Source: Bacillus sp. REN16
Lineage (GTDB): Bacteria > Bacillota > Bacilli > Bacillales > Bacillaceae_L
Length of the DNA stretch: 64,000 nucleotides
Reading direction: 5' to 3'
Assembly: GCF_020731355.1 (NCBI RefSeq)
Contig: NZ_JAJFZK010000007.1
Span: 186,001-250,000 of the forward strand
The position numbers and the translations under genes are program-made. Within the stretch, counting starts at the first letter, position 1, and each line of letters begins with the position of its first letter. This document shows positions 36,693-45,779 of the stretch, one piece after another. Below the pieces are notes generated by a model that was not told the origin of the DNA, did not search any database, and was given only the letters and a program-made list of their open reading frames with translations.

Positions 36693-38510
36693 TTACATTG
36701 CTTCAAGCATTTTAAATTGCGCTTTTACTAAGCCAAAATACTCTCCTCGTTGTTTCATCAGTTCATCATGATTCCCTTGTTCAATAATTTCACCATGATC
36801 CAATACAAATATCGTATCAGATTCACGTATCGTCGATAGTCTATGAGCGATAATGATCGCAGTCCGACCTTTTAATAGCTGTTTTAAGGCTTGTTGGATT
36901 TTTACCTCTGTTTCAGTATCAATACTTGCAGTCGCCTCATCCAGAATTAAAATTTTCGGATCGGCCAGAAGTGCACGTGCAAAAGATAATAATTGTCTTT
37001 CACCTACTGACAAGATATTTCCTCTCTCCTCGACTTCTGTCTCATATCCATTATTAAGCTTCTCAATAAACTGATTAGCACCAACCGCTTTTGCAGCTGC
37101 TATTACTTCTTCATCTGTTGCATCAGGTCTGCCAAAACGAATATTGTCTTTAATCGTACCCGAGAAAATGAAGGTATCTTGGAGCACGACACTTATTTGG
37201 GAACGAACACTTTGAAGCGATAATTCCTTAATATCAATTCCATCAATTCGTACTTCCCCACTCGTAGCATCGTAAAAACGACTGATCAGGTTTGCAATCG
37301 TAGTTTTACCTGAACCGGTATGACCAACGAGCGCGACTGTTTTACCCGCTTCCATCGTTAAAGAAATCCCTTTTAATGCTTTACGGCTATCATCATATGA
37401 AAATTCAACTTGATTAAATTCAACTTTCCCTTTCATATCAGTTAAGTGAATCGCATCTTCTTTTTCGCCAACAATTGGCTTTTCATCAATAAATTCAAAA
37501 ATACGCTCAGAAGAAGCCATTCCAACAAGCAGTTGATTATACACTTGACCTAGTCGTGAAATAGGCTCCCAGAACATCCCTAAGTAAAAGGCAAAAGAAA
37601 CGAATACCCCGACGGTTAATCCATTGTCCTGAATTAGCATCGCCCCGAACCAAATTAGAATCGCTGTTCCAACTGCATTTGTCATTTCAACAAACGGACG
37701 GAACATGGCATTTTTCTGGGTCGCATCTCTCCAGCTTTCAAAGTTTTCATCGTTAATCCCATCAAAGAATTCGATATTTTCTTGTTCCTGTGTAAAAGCC
37801 TGTGTTACACGTATTCCCTGAATACTTTCATTCAAATGCGAGTTGATCATAGATTGCTTGATTCGTACGGTTTGCCACGATCTTCTGATTTTTCTTCTTA
37901 ATTTAGTCGTAATTAAGACCATTAATGGTAGGATAATCAAGATTGCCAATGTAAGCTTTGGACTTAATCCAAAGAGGATAAAAATAACCCCAAATAAAAG
38001 TACAAAGTCCATTAATAGATTAATTACACCATTTGTAAATAATTCCTGAAGAGAGTTAACATCATTCAATATTCGAACTAAAATGGAACCCGCTGATCGC
38101 TTATCAAAAAAGCGATGTGAAAGCCCTTGGACATGTGAAAAAAGATGCTTTCGTAAATCGTAAATTATATTTTGACCTAACATATTTGTCCATTTGATTC
38201 TAAAAATATTGGCCACATAATTGATGGCATATAACCCAGCAATCGTCACAACTAAAATGATTAATAAACTCATATCTTTATTGGCAATCGCATGGTCAAT
38301 CGTATACTTCCCAATTAAAATAGGTGCGATTAACCGAACCGCGGTTGTCAGTAAAACCATGATAATTGCAAGTGGTAACAGATTCTTAGAATATGGTTTC
38401 ATGTATGCTAGTAATCTAAGCATTTGCTTCCAGTTAAACGGTTTTTCAATTGCTTGATCTGTTGAATAATGGAAGCGATGTTTAATATCTTGTTTTTCTT
38501 CCTGGGACAT
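36693..38510 (-). CDS. yknV: ABC exporter half-transporter, YknV-like
   Basis: Type IV ABC exporter subunit, 605 residues: six-helix transmembrane domain (about 30-330), then the ATPase domain (about 360-595). Walker A is GHTGSGKTT and Walker B is ILILDEATASID with the catalytic Glu. The signature is LSVGERQ rather than LSGGQ, as in the asymmetric heterodimeric exporters. It lies 14 bp downstream of its partner gene. Multidrug or lipid-like substrates are typical; none can be deduced. The symbol is based on length, pairing and locus neighbourhood. Confidence 0.85.
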   Translation of the reverse strand: MSQEEKQDIKHRFHYSTDQAIEKPFNWKQMLRLLAYMKPYSKNLLPLAIIMVLLTTAVRLIAPILIGKYTIDHAIANKDMSLLIILVVTIAGLYAINYVANIFRIKWTNMLGQNIIYDLRKHLFSHVQGLSHRFFDKRSAGSILVRILNDVNSLQELFTNGVINLLMDFVLLFGVIFILFGLSPKLTLAILIILPLMVLITTKLRRKIRRSWQTVRIKQSMINSHLNESIQGIRVTQAFTQEQENIEFFDGINDENFESWRDATQKNAMFRPFVEMTNAVGTAILIWFGAMLIQDNGLTVGVFVSFAFYLGMFWEPISRLGQVYNQLLVGMASSERIFEFIDEKPIVGEKEDAIHLTDMKGKVEFNQVEFSYDDSRKALKGISLTMEAGKTVALVGHTGSGKTTIANLISRFYDATSGEVRIDGIDIKELSLQSVRSQISVVLQDTFIFSGTIKDNIRFGRPDATDEEVIAAAKAVGANQFIEKLNNGYETEVEERGNILSVGERQLLSFARALLADPKILILDEATASIDTETEVKIQQALKQLLKGRTAIIIAHRLSTIRESDTIFVLDHGEIIEQGNHDELMKQRGEYFGLVKAQFKMLEAM

Positions 38511-38524
38511 TTAATCTCACCTAC

Positions 38525-40279
38525 CTATCCGACTTGTGACTCGAGGACCACTTTTTGATCCTGATATTGTATTTCATAAATACGTTGATATGGTCCCTCA
38601 TTTTTCAATAGTTCTTCATGAGTCCCTCGTTCCACTATTGCTCCATTTTCCAATACTAATATTTCATCAGCATGTTTCAAGGAAGAGATACGATGAGCAA
38701 TGATAAATGTTGTACGTCCTTTCATAACTTCCTTTAAGTCCTTCTGAATCTTAAATTCCGTTTCCATATCAACCGCACTTGTCGCATCATCCAAAATTAA
38801 AATACTGGGGTCAATGCAAATCGACCTTGCAATTGCGATTCGTTGTTTTTGACCTCCTGATAATCCCATACCACGTTCGCCAAGCATTGTATCATAGCCC
38901 TTTGGAAGCTCCATGATGAAATCATGTGCTTGGGCTCGTTTTGCTGCATCAATAATTTCTTCCATTGTTGCATTAGGTCTTCCATAAGCAATATTTGCAC
39001 GAATCGTTGATGAAAACAAAAAGGACTCCTGCATAACAAAGCCAATATTACTTCTTAATGTTTGAATCGAGTAATCGGATACATCTCTGCCATCAATAAA
39101 AACTTGCCCTTTTACTGGCTCATAAAATCTAGTCATGAGCTGAGTAATACTAGTTTTTCCTGAGCCGGTAGCCCCAATTAAGCCAACCACCTTACCTGGT
39201 TCAGCTGTAAATGAAATCGATTCAAGGGCTGCCTCATCATCCTTGGTATAATTCAAGGTGACATCCTTAAATTCAACATGTCCTTGCAATTTTTCTTTCG
39301 TAATACAATCATTTCGGTCGATAATTTTTTCATCTGCCTCAAGGATTTCTAAAAGACGTTCTCCTGATGCTTTTGCTTGTGAAAACATGTTAATAATAAA
39401 TCCAAGGTTCATGATTGGATTAAGAAGATACCATACTAAACTAAAAAAGGCGACAAGTTCACCGTGTGAAACTGCACCATCAATAACTAAGTATCCTCCG
39501 TATGATAAAAGCGCAACGACACAGACATTGCCGATAAACTCCATTAATGGGAAGAATTTTGCCCAAATCTCGGAAGTTGCCAAGGAAACATCACGATAGC
39601 CTTTGTTTGAGTGATTAAACTTATTGATTTGAAATTCTTCACGTGACAAGGATTTAACTGTATTGATTCCACTAATATTTTCTTGAACATTTGTATTCAA
39701 ACGACCAAAGGTTTTTCGTACCTTTCGAAAGGCCGGATGGACACGTTTATCAAATCGATAGACGACAATTGCTAAAAATGGCAATGCCATAATCGTCACA
39801 AAAGTAAGAGAGACTGAGTATGAAAACATAACCATTAAACTGAATACAATTAGCAAAGTGAAGCGAAGCAATTCCGCAAAGCCAAAGGATAGAAAGAATC
39901 GAATCCCTTCGACATCTGCTGTTAGCCGTGACATAAGATCCCCTGTTTTTGCATTGTCATAGTAGCCAAAAGATAATCGTTGAAGCTTTTCATACAAAGC
40001 ATTTCTTACTTTATATACAGCTGTTATCCCAAATAAATCGCCAAGATATTGGTTGAAGTATGTAGCTACCCCCTTAATAACCATGATGGCGATAAAACCT
40101 AAAGCAAGGTATGGTACAAGCTGATAATTACCCGCGCGAAAAACTTCATCAATTGTTAGCTGAAGTACAATTGGGTAAACAACTGTAATTCCTGTTACAA
40201 AAATCATTGCAAATAATGACCAGAAAAAATACTTACGATACGGCCAATAAAACTCCTTTAATTTCTTAAAGGTCTCCAT
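38525..40279 (-). CDS. yknU: ABC exporter half-transporter, YknU-like
   Basis: Partner of the downstream half-transporter; 584 residues with six transmembrane helices and an ATPase domain. Walker A is GATGSGKTS, the signature is a canonical LSGGQKQRIAIARS, but Walker B reads ILILDDATSAVD with Asp at the catalytic Glu position. This is the mirror image of its partner's defect, so the heterodimer should have one active and one degenerate ATP site. The ATG at 40279 follows a strong GGGGGGAG. Confidence 0.86.
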   Translation of the reverse strand: METFKKLKEFYWPYRKYFFWSLFAMIFVTGITVVYPIVLQLTIDEVFRAGNYQLVPYLALGFIAIMVIKGVATYFNQYLGDLFGITAVYKVRNALYEKLQRLSFGYYDNAKTGDLMSRLTADVEGIRFFLSFGFAELLRFTLLIVFSLMVMFSYSVSLTFVTIMALPFLAIVVYRFDKRVHPAFRKVRKTFGRLNTNVQENISGINTVKSLSREEFQINKFNHSNKGYRDVSLATSEIWAKFFPLMEFIGNVCVVALLSYGGYLVIDGAVSHGELVAFFSLVWYLLNPIMNLGFIINMFSQAKASGERLLEILEADEKIIDRNDCITKEKLQGHVEFKDVTLNYTKDDEAALESISFTAEPGKVVGLIGATGSGKTSITQLMTRFYEPVKGQVFIDGRDVSDYSIQTLRSNIGFVMQESFLFSSTIRANIAYGRPNATMEEIIDAAKRAQAHDFIMELPKGYDTMLGERGMGLSGGQKQRIAIARSICIDPSILILDDATSAVDMETEFKIQKDLKEVMKGRTTFIIAHRISSLKHADEILVLENGAIVERGTHEELLKNEGPYQRIYEIQYQDQKVVLESQVG

Positions 40280-40394
40280 TTAACTCCCCCCTTGGTGTTC
40301 CAAAAAAGTAATGAAAACTACGTAACATATAATATAACGGTTTTCGAAATAAATTACTAGTGTATTTTCTGAAAATGTTAAATATTTTTGATAG

Positions 40395-40430
40395 CCCGAA
40401 AAAAGACCAAGTTATAAACAACCTGGTCTT
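40395..40430 (-). terminator. ykuS terminator
   Basis: An 11-bp stem with one mismatch (40403-40413 with 40420-40430) followed on the minus strand by six T residues. Confidence 0.8.
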
Positions 40431-40486
40431 GTAAACATTTTTATTCTAGCTTAAGTTTTTTCATTTTTTCCGATGTTTATTATTAT

Positions 40487-40735
40487 TTACGCTTGCCCTA
40501 AACGACTCTCTAGTTGCTGACAAACCTCGTCAGCAGATAGTCCATTCGCTTCAATCACAGGCCCTTTCATGACTGTATCAGCCATACCCATCACATTAGT
40601 ATCTAAGCCCGTTACAACGCAAGCGTCACAGTTTTGAGCATCACTTTCCTGTTTTAGCTGAATAACTTCATAGCCCTTTTCTTGAAGAGCCTGCTGAACA
40701 TTAGTTAAAGAGCCTTCAACTCCAATTTTCGCCAT
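40487..40735 (-). CDS. ykuS: YkuS-type UPF0180 protein
   Basis: An 82-residue protein starting [20 protein letters not shown], with [20 protein letters not shown] in the middle, as in UPF0180/YkuS. It appears to have a small alpha/beta fold; the function is unknown. The ATG at 40735 follows GAGGTGG. It lies downstream of ccpC with a 92-bp gap. Confidence 0.9.
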   Translation of the reverse strand: MAKIGVEGSLTNVQQALQEKGYEVIQLKQESDAQNCDACVVTGLDTNVMGMADTVMKGPVIEANGLSADEVCQQLESRLGQA

Positions 40736-40827
40736 TAATCATCCACCTCCTCATATATGTAATTTGTCACAATCAGACTGTGATTATTCTTTACATATTT
40801 GCGGATAGAATTCATGGAATGCAAAAA

Positions 40828-41706
40828 TTACCAAGTATCCAAGTTTTCCTTGATCAACTCAACAAATGCTTGTACTTGCTTAAGTTCAAATGCGTAATCA
40901 TAGCCAACTAGCCAAGTATCACGTTTCATGGGTTCATTGTATTCATTCATTAAAGGAATCTTATAGATGTTCTTCGTCTCCTCATCATTTAATGTTACAG
41001 ACGGTAAAATCGCATATCCAATTCCATTTAGGGTCATCTGTTTACATGTTTCAATTTGGTCCACCACGAATGTGCGCTTTGGTGTAGATTGGAAAGTGCG
41101 ATGCCACCATTCTTGGATTTCTTGATAATAGGTTGAGTCACTTTTAAATTGAATAAACGGTCGATCAGTTTCCCACACCTGTTCAATTTTTTGAATTTCT
41201 TTATCAACCAAATACATTGTATCTGTTAATAAATGGTGCTTTGCACCCTTCCAATCGGGTTTACCGCGAATAATTCCAATATGTACAGTATCATCATAAA
41301 GATTTTTTAAAATTTCACTGCTCCAGCCAGTAATTAATGAAATTTTTGCATGCGGGTACTGATTCACAAATTTCTTTAAAACCTTCGGGAGCCAATTTTG
41401 ACCGATAATGGAGGCACACGCTATTTTTAAAGTCCCATGGACCTCCTGATTAAGCCCTTGAAGCTGCTCCCTGATTTTCTCTTCTTTCTCTACAACCTCT
41501 TTTGCAAAATCAATAATCTTTTCTCCTGCTGGCGTTGGAGTGAGCCCTTTTTGAGAACGTATAAAAATTTTTGTATTCCAGGCTTTTTCAATCGTCTGAA
41601 GACGTTGGGATAATGCTGGCTGTGTTACAAATAAGCGCTCTGAAGCTTTTCGCATATTTAATTCAGATGCAAGGACAACTAATAATTGAAATTCGGAAAA
41701 TTGCAC
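40828..41706 (-). CDS. ccpC: CcpC, LysR-type catabolite regulator
   Basis: LysR-family transcription factor, 292 residues. The N-terminal winged helix-turn-helix (about 1-60) includes MRKASERLFVTQPALSQRLQ, and a substrate-binding domain follows. B. subtilis CcpC represses citB and citZ and responds to citrate; the sequence resembles it closely, and the neighbour darB is the same as there. It starts with GTG at 41706, about 8 nt after AGGGAGG. Confidence 0.92.
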   Translation of the reverse strand: MQFSEFQLLVVLASELNMRKASERLFVTQPALSQRLQTIEKAWNTKIFIRSQKGLTPTPAGEKIIDFAKEVVEKEEKIREQLQGLNQEVHGTLKIACASIIGQNWLPKVLKKFVNQYPHAKISLITGWSSEILKNLYDDTVHIGIIRGKPDWKGAKHHLLTDTMYLVDKEIQKIEQVWETDRPFIQFKSDSTYYQEIQEWWHRTFQSTPKRTFVVDQIETCKQMTLNGIGYAILPSVTLNDEETKNIYKIPLMNEYNEPMKRDTWLVGYDYAFELKQVQAFVELIKENLDTW

Positions 41707-41780
41707 ACTTTTTCCTCCCTGAATAAGGCATAAGTTTTACTTATAGTATAATTTATATGATGCTCTTTTTCATTATAAAT

Positions 41781-41807
41781 AGAAAAACCTCCATTTTGAT
41801 ATGGAGG
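41781..41807 (-). terminator. darB terminator
   Basis: CCTCCAT (41788-41794) and ATGGAGG (41801-41807) form a stem followed by five T residues on the minus strand. Confidence 0.78.
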
Positions 41808-41817
41808 AATTAATACC

Positions 41818-42255
41818 TTATTTAATTTTAAGTTGTTTATTAAATTGTTTTAAGATTGCACGACGGGTAAAAATCCCTTCAAATACTAATTCATCATTTT
41901 CCACACAAACAAATGGGTTATCAATGACTAGATGAAGGCCTTTTAAAAGATTGTCATTAAAGTTCAACCGTGGAATCTCCCTGTTCATTACTTCTTCAAC
42001 CTTCATTTTCTCTAGACGTTCAAATTCAATTCTTTCTAAACCGAGGATAGAGTCTAGGATATGGGTTGAGCTGATTAATCCATGCAGCTTATACTTTGGA
42101 TCCAATACCGGAACAGCGGTGTAACCGGTCTTTGTAAGGACCAAAAGTGCGTGCTCCAAGCTATTTCCAATTTGAACATGGGCTACCTTATCTGCTGGAA
42201 TAAGCAAGTCTTTAATTGTTGTTTCAAATATGTTTTCACTTTGAAGACCAAACAT
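41818..42255 (-). CDS. darB: DarB (YkuL/CbpB), c-di-AMP-binding CBS-domain protein
   Basis: A 145-residue protein made of a pair of CBS domains (about 10-65 and 83-140), matching YkuL. In B. subtilis it binds c-di-AMP and, when free of it, interacts with Rel and pyruvate carboxylase, linking potassium/c-di-AMP status to those enzymes. Pyruvate carboxylase is also encoded in this window. The ATG at 42255 follows GAGG and another AGG close to the start. It lies upstream of ccpC. Confidence 0.9.
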   Translation of the reverse strand: MFGLQSENIFETTIKDLLIPADKVAHVQIGNSLEHALLVLTKTGYTAVPVLDPKYKLHGLISSTHILDSILGLERIEFERLEKMKVEEVMNREIPRLNFNDNLLKGLHLVIDNPFVCVENDELVFEGIFTRRAILKQFNKQLKIK

Positions 42256-42396
42256 GTAAGCCTCACAACCTCACATCATAATTATTGATCATATAGTATC
42301 AGTTTGCTATTTTTAAAGCTCCTCTTTTATCTTACCATAATTTCATGTAGAGAACTTGTATTATTTAACAGAGTTTGCTTGAAGGACATTTTCGGA

Positions 42397-42427
42397 TAGA
42401 AAAAGGTCCGGCAATGCGCCAGACCTT
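42397..42427 (-). terminator. ykuJ terminator
   Basis: A 10-bp stem with one wobble (42403-42412 with 42418-42427), followed on the minus strand by five T residues. Confidence 0.8.
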
Positions 42428-42438
42428 CACCTAAATGT

Positions 42439-42675
42439 TTAGTTAATTAAATCAAAAATTTCAATTGCAATCATATCAATATTATCGAATTGATATGTTT
42501 TAGGTTTTTCCCCTTGCAGGTATACTTCAAGTTCAAAAGTACTTGTTTTGTTAAAATATTTTACACTGCACTTTCTTTCACCGTTTACTTCAAAAAAACG
42601 TTGTGGGGGCTCCCCGCCATTTGCATTTTCCTGAAGGCTTATAAGGCGAGATATGATTCCTTGTAACTGTGACAT
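42439..42675 (-). CDS. ykuJ: YkuJ-like small protein
   Basis: A 78-residue soluble protein starting MSQLQGIISRLISLQENANG, with VKYFNKTSTFELEVYLQGE in the middle. It belongs to the YkuJ family, of unknown function. ATG at 42675 was chosen because AAAGGAGAGG lies just upstream, inside the longer frame that begins at 42693. The B. subtilis neighbours ykuK and abbA are not found here. Confidence 0.88.
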   Translation of the reverse strand: MSQLQGIISRLISLQENANGGEPPQRFFEVNGERKCSVKYFNKTSTFELEVYLQGEKPKTYQFDNIDMIAIEIFDLIN

Positions 42676-42860
42676 ATGTGCCTCTCCTTTCATAGCATAA
42701 AGCCTATTTCTTTTTAGGATTGAGCAATATCCATTCTTCTATCCACATTTTTTCGAACGGAGCAATAATATCAGAATATTGTTTTCAATACCTTTACATA
42801 ACTACTATGTAACAATACAATAAAATTAGCTTTGAAACAATAAAAAAGTGGGAGGAGAAT

Positions 42861-43817
42861 ATGGCAAATCTTACACGGTTAAATGAGCGAATATTTTTAA
42901 TTGATGCACATGATTTGGGCAGGGTCGCAAGAACAGGTTCTTACATTATCAAAGAGGATAAAATAACCATTGTTGAAACAAGTGCCAGCCCGTCCATCCC
43001 TTATATTTTAGAGGGGCTAAAAGAACTTGAAATTGATCCTAGTAATGTCGAGTACATCATTGTTACTCATATTCATTTAGACCATGCAGGAGGTGTTGGA
43101 CTTCTACTTAGGTATTGTCCAAATGCAAAAGTAGTTGTTCATCCAAAAGGTGCCAGGCACTTAGTTGAGCCAAGCCGTTTAATAGCTGGTGCAAGGGCTG
43201 TTTATGGTGAGGAATTTGATTCCTTATTCGACCCAATTGTACCAATCCCTGAGGAAAAACTACTTGTGAAAGAAGATTTGGCAGAGCTTGCAATTAGTCC
43301 AAATTGTACACTAGTATTTTATGATTCACCAGGGCACGCTAATCATCATTTTAGTATTTATGATCCTGTCAGTAACGGCATTTTTACTGGAGATACAATC
43401 GGAGTTTATTATCATGAACTTGTTAAAGATCAAATAGAACTCTTTTTGCCTTCGACTTCACCTAATCAATTCAGGCCAGATGCCATGCTCGAATCTGCTG
43501 ATAGAATAAAAGCATTACAAGTTTCATCAATTTATTTTGGTCATTATGGGATGACGTCAAATGTGAATGAGGTATATAGACAGTTGTCATATTGGTTGCC
43601 TATTTTTGTGAATGCTGGGAATCTGTCGTTTGCAGAACATCCGTCAGCAAACCCAAGTGAGCACAAGGAATTTATCAAGGAACTAATACTAAAGGAAGTT
43701 TCTGCATACCTCGACGAGCGCGATGTACCTAGGAATCATGAGGTTTACGAAATAATTTGGCTTGACCTTGATGTTTGTTCGATGGGGATAGTTGATTGGA
43801 TACTTAAAAGAAAATAG
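42861..43817 (+). CDS. Metallo-beta-lactamase-fold hydrolase
   Basis: A 318-residue MBL-fold protein, cytoplasmic. The metal motif THIHLDHAGG, a second-ligand region SPGHANHHFSIY and FTGDTIGVYY (bridging Asp) are present. The C-terminal third contains FGHYG with a further His. The substrate cannot be inferred. The ATG at 42861 follows GGGAGGAG closely. It is convergent with the DUF3993 gene and shares its terminator. Confidence 0.9.
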   Translation: MANLTRLNERIFLIDAHDLGRVARTGSYIIKEDKITIVETSASPSIPYILEGLKELEIDPSNVEYIIVTHIHLDHAGGVGLLLRYCPNAKVVVHPKGARHLVEPSRLIAGARAVYGEEFDSLFDPIVPIPEEKLLVKEDLAELAISPNCTLVFYDSPGHANHHFSIYDPVSNGIFTGDTIGVYYHELVKDQIELFLPSTSPNQFRPDAMLESADRIKALQVSSIYFGHYGMTSNVNEVYRQLSYWLPIFVNAGNLSFAEHPSANPSEHKEFIKELILKEVSAYLDERDVPRNHEVYEIIWLDLDVCSMGIVDWILKRK

Positions 43818-43843
43818 AAATCCTAATTGGATTTCTATTTTTT
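43812..43843. terminator. Bidirectional terminator, MBL / DUF3993 genes
   Basis: A perfect 12-bp stem (43812-43823 with 43829-43840) overlaps the MBL stop codon and is followed by a T run. Confidence 0.88.
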
Positions 43844-43850
43844 AATGGTA

Positions 43851-44492
43851 TTAAAAGATTTCACTGAAGCAGCCCGCTTTTACCGGGGTGCGATTGTCCA
43901 TCTCAAGTAAGGAATAAATTGTCGTTTTAAACGGATTCCATGTTAAGAATGCTGTCCCCGCTTTAGCCGTTTCGGGTTGATGGGCAGCCACATTCACAGA
44001 AGGTGCCTCACTCTCCATGGATAAGTCTGTGATCAGCCATTTTGAGTTTATTTTTTCAAGCGTGATAACCTCATAATGATCTTCATAGGAAACGGGACCT
44101 GATTCAGGAACTTTAAATAATTCATAGACATATATTTTATTTTCTTCCGGATCAAATAAAATTTTCGTTTCGTCTGTATAGGTATAAAACGGAACAAAAT
44201 ATAGGGCGAAATCAGATCCATATACAATATACCCTTCTTCTTCCTTCATCAAATTTTCCTCTAAAAAGCTTGCAGCATAGTCCTCATGAAAATACGGGGC
44301 GATGATTTGCTGAACTTCATCATAGGCACGAAATTCAAATGTTAATGATGATTGTGCCTGAAAGGCTTCTTGCAGAAGTGCATACACCTGTTGCTTCGTT
44401 AGTGGTTGAGTAGATGATGCTGTCGCTGTTGGAACAGAAACGATTCCGATTATACAAATGACAATAAGTAGTAGCACGATTCGCTTGCTCAA
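43851..44492 (-). CDS. Exported DUF3993-type protein
   Basis: A 213-residue protein with an N-terminal signal peptide, MSKRIVLLLIVICIIGIVSV, cleaved probably near TATASS. The mature part has an alpha/beta look, with QVYALLQEAFQAQSSLTFEF and later YFVPFYTYTDETKILFD. I assign DUF3993 with moderate certainty; the function is unknown. It starts with TTG at 44492, about 6 nt after AAGGGTG. It is divergent from ykuE. Confidence 0.75.
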   Translation of the reverse strand: MSKRIVLLLIVICIIGIVSVPTATASSTQPLTKQQVYALLQEAFQAQSSLTFEFRAYDEVQQIIAPYFHEDYAASFLEENLMKEEEGYIVYGSDFALYFVPFYTYTDETKILFDPEENKIYVYELFKVPESGPVSYEDHYEVITLEKINSKWLITDLSMESEAPSVNVAAHQPETAKAGTAFLTWNPFKTTIYSLLEMDNRTPVKAGCFSEIF

Positions 44493-44658
44493 AATATCAC
44501 CCTTCCCTTGCTAGCTTTGGATTGTACAAGTACCATCATTTTAGCAAGTTCTATGTTTCAAATGGACATGAATCGTTCGTTAAATATTTGCAGATTTTGA
44601 CACGATAAATGATATACAAACAATTAATTTAAAAATTCCACAAAAAAAAGAAAGAATT

Positions 44659-44688
44659 TTGACATTAAACATTCAATAACTGTAATAC
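44659..44688 (+). promoter_or_regulatory. Possible promoter for ykuE
   Basis: TTGACA (44659-44664) is a consensus -35 box; TAATAC (44683-44688) follows after 18 bases. The transcript would run through repeat B2 before the ykuE start codon. Confidence 0.42.
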
Positions 44689-44740
44689 ATATTTAAAAAT
44701 TAAACGAATATGAATATGCTACACTAGTCTTATGACTCGA

Positions 44741-44862
44741 ATTAACTTTATCCGGTATAGCCGGATAAAGTTAAAGCCTTCGGCGGATGCCACAGATTTT
44801 CAAAGGAAATTTTCGAGCATGCTCGAAAAATCTGGGCACAAATACGCCAAGGCGCATTTGAT
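44741..44862 (+). repeat. Family B repeat, copy B2, in the ykuE leader
   Basis: It starts with a perfect 14-bp hairpin (44742-44755 with 44761-44774), in which TATCCGG pairs with CCGGATA. Then come the core AAGCCTTCGGCGGATGCCAC, AGATTTTCAAAGG, the palindrome TTTTCGAGCATGCTCGAAAA, and the end ACGCCAAGGCGCATTTGA. It ends 20 bp before the ykuE start codon. Confidence 0.88.
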
Positions 44863-44882
44863 AAGATAGGTTGGCGGTTAGG

Positions 44883-45746
44883 ATGTCTAAAAAATTTACA
44901 AGACGACAATTTATAAAACGGGTTTTTGCCACTGCCTCAACAGCTATTATCGCTTCTTCTTTCGGGTATTGGTATGCTCGTTATGTTGAACCGAAACAGC
45001 TCGAAATTTCAAGGCACACGATTGAACATCCCGCCATTCCGAAAAAATTTCACAATCTAAGGATTGTCCAATTTAGTGATACACATGTTGGACATCACTT
45101 TACATTGGAGCAGTTGACGAAAATTGTTGATAAAATAAATGGACTTAAACCGGACCTTTTGTTTTTTACTGGTGATTTAATGGATGAGCCCAATAAATAC
45201 GCTGCTGCCAACCGCCTTATTCCGATTCTTCAACGGTTAGAAGCGCCACTCGGAAAGTTTGCAATTTATGGGAACCATGACCACGGAGGATATGGATCGG
45301 AAATATATAAAACGCTAATGAATCAAACTGGTTTTACACTGCTAATGAATACATCTGAGGAAATTTATATAGAGGATTCTAAAATTACAATCGTAGGACT
45401 AGATGATGTTATGCTCGGTCGACCTAATTTTGAACAGGCCTTTAAAAATGTAGATTCCTCTAGTTTTACCATTCTGCTTGCACATGAGCCAGATATTGCA
45501 GATCGTGCAGAAGAAGTAGGAGCACATATGCAATTATCAGGACATAGTCACGGTGGCCAAATTCAGCTTCCATTTTTCGGACCCCTGATAACTCCTCCAC
45601 TTGGTAGCATTTACTATGAGGGAGATCATTTAATTGGGCCAAATCAAATGTTCTTATATGTAAATCGTGGACTGGGAACTACTAGACTTCCATTACGTTT
45701 TTTGGCAAAACCTGAAATCTCTATTTTTACATTAGTCTCAAAATAA
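44883..45746 (+). CDS. ykuE: YkuE, Tat-exported metallophosphoesterase
   Basis: A 287-residue calcineurin-like phosphoesterase. The N-terminal MSKKFTRRQFIKRVFATAST carries the twin-arginine motif TRRQFIK followed by a hydrophobic stretch; B. subtilis YkuE is a known Tat substrate found at the cell wall. Metal motifs are FSDTHVGHH, FTGDLMDEP, YGNHDHGG and LSGHSHGGQ. The ATG at 44883 was chosen over an in-frame TTG at 44871. No clear ribosome site is visible; repeat B2 lies immediately upstream. Confidence 0.93.
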   Translation: MSKKFTRRQFIKRVFATASTAIIASSFGYWYARYVEPKQLEISRHTIEHPAIPKKFHNLRIVQFSDTHVGHHFTLEQLTKIVDKINGLKPDLLFFTGDLMDEPNKYAAANRLIPILQRLEAPLGKFAIYGNHDHGGYGSEIYKTLMNQTGFTLLMNTSEEIYIEDSKITIVGLDDVMLGRPNFEQAFKNVDSSSFTILLAHEPDIADRAEEVGAHMQLSGHSHGGQIQLPFFGPLITPPLGSIYYEGDHLIGPNQMFLYVNRGLGTTRLPLRFLAKPEISIFTLVSK

Positions 45747-45773
45747 GAGGATGTCCAAATGACATCCTCTTTC
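45745..45773. terminator. Bidirectional terminator, ykuE / PAS-GGDEF-EAL gene
   Basis: A perfect 10-bp stem (45746-45755 with 45761-45770) overlaps the ykuE stop codon; T residues follow. Confidence 0.8.
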
Positions 45774-45779
45774 CAACAT

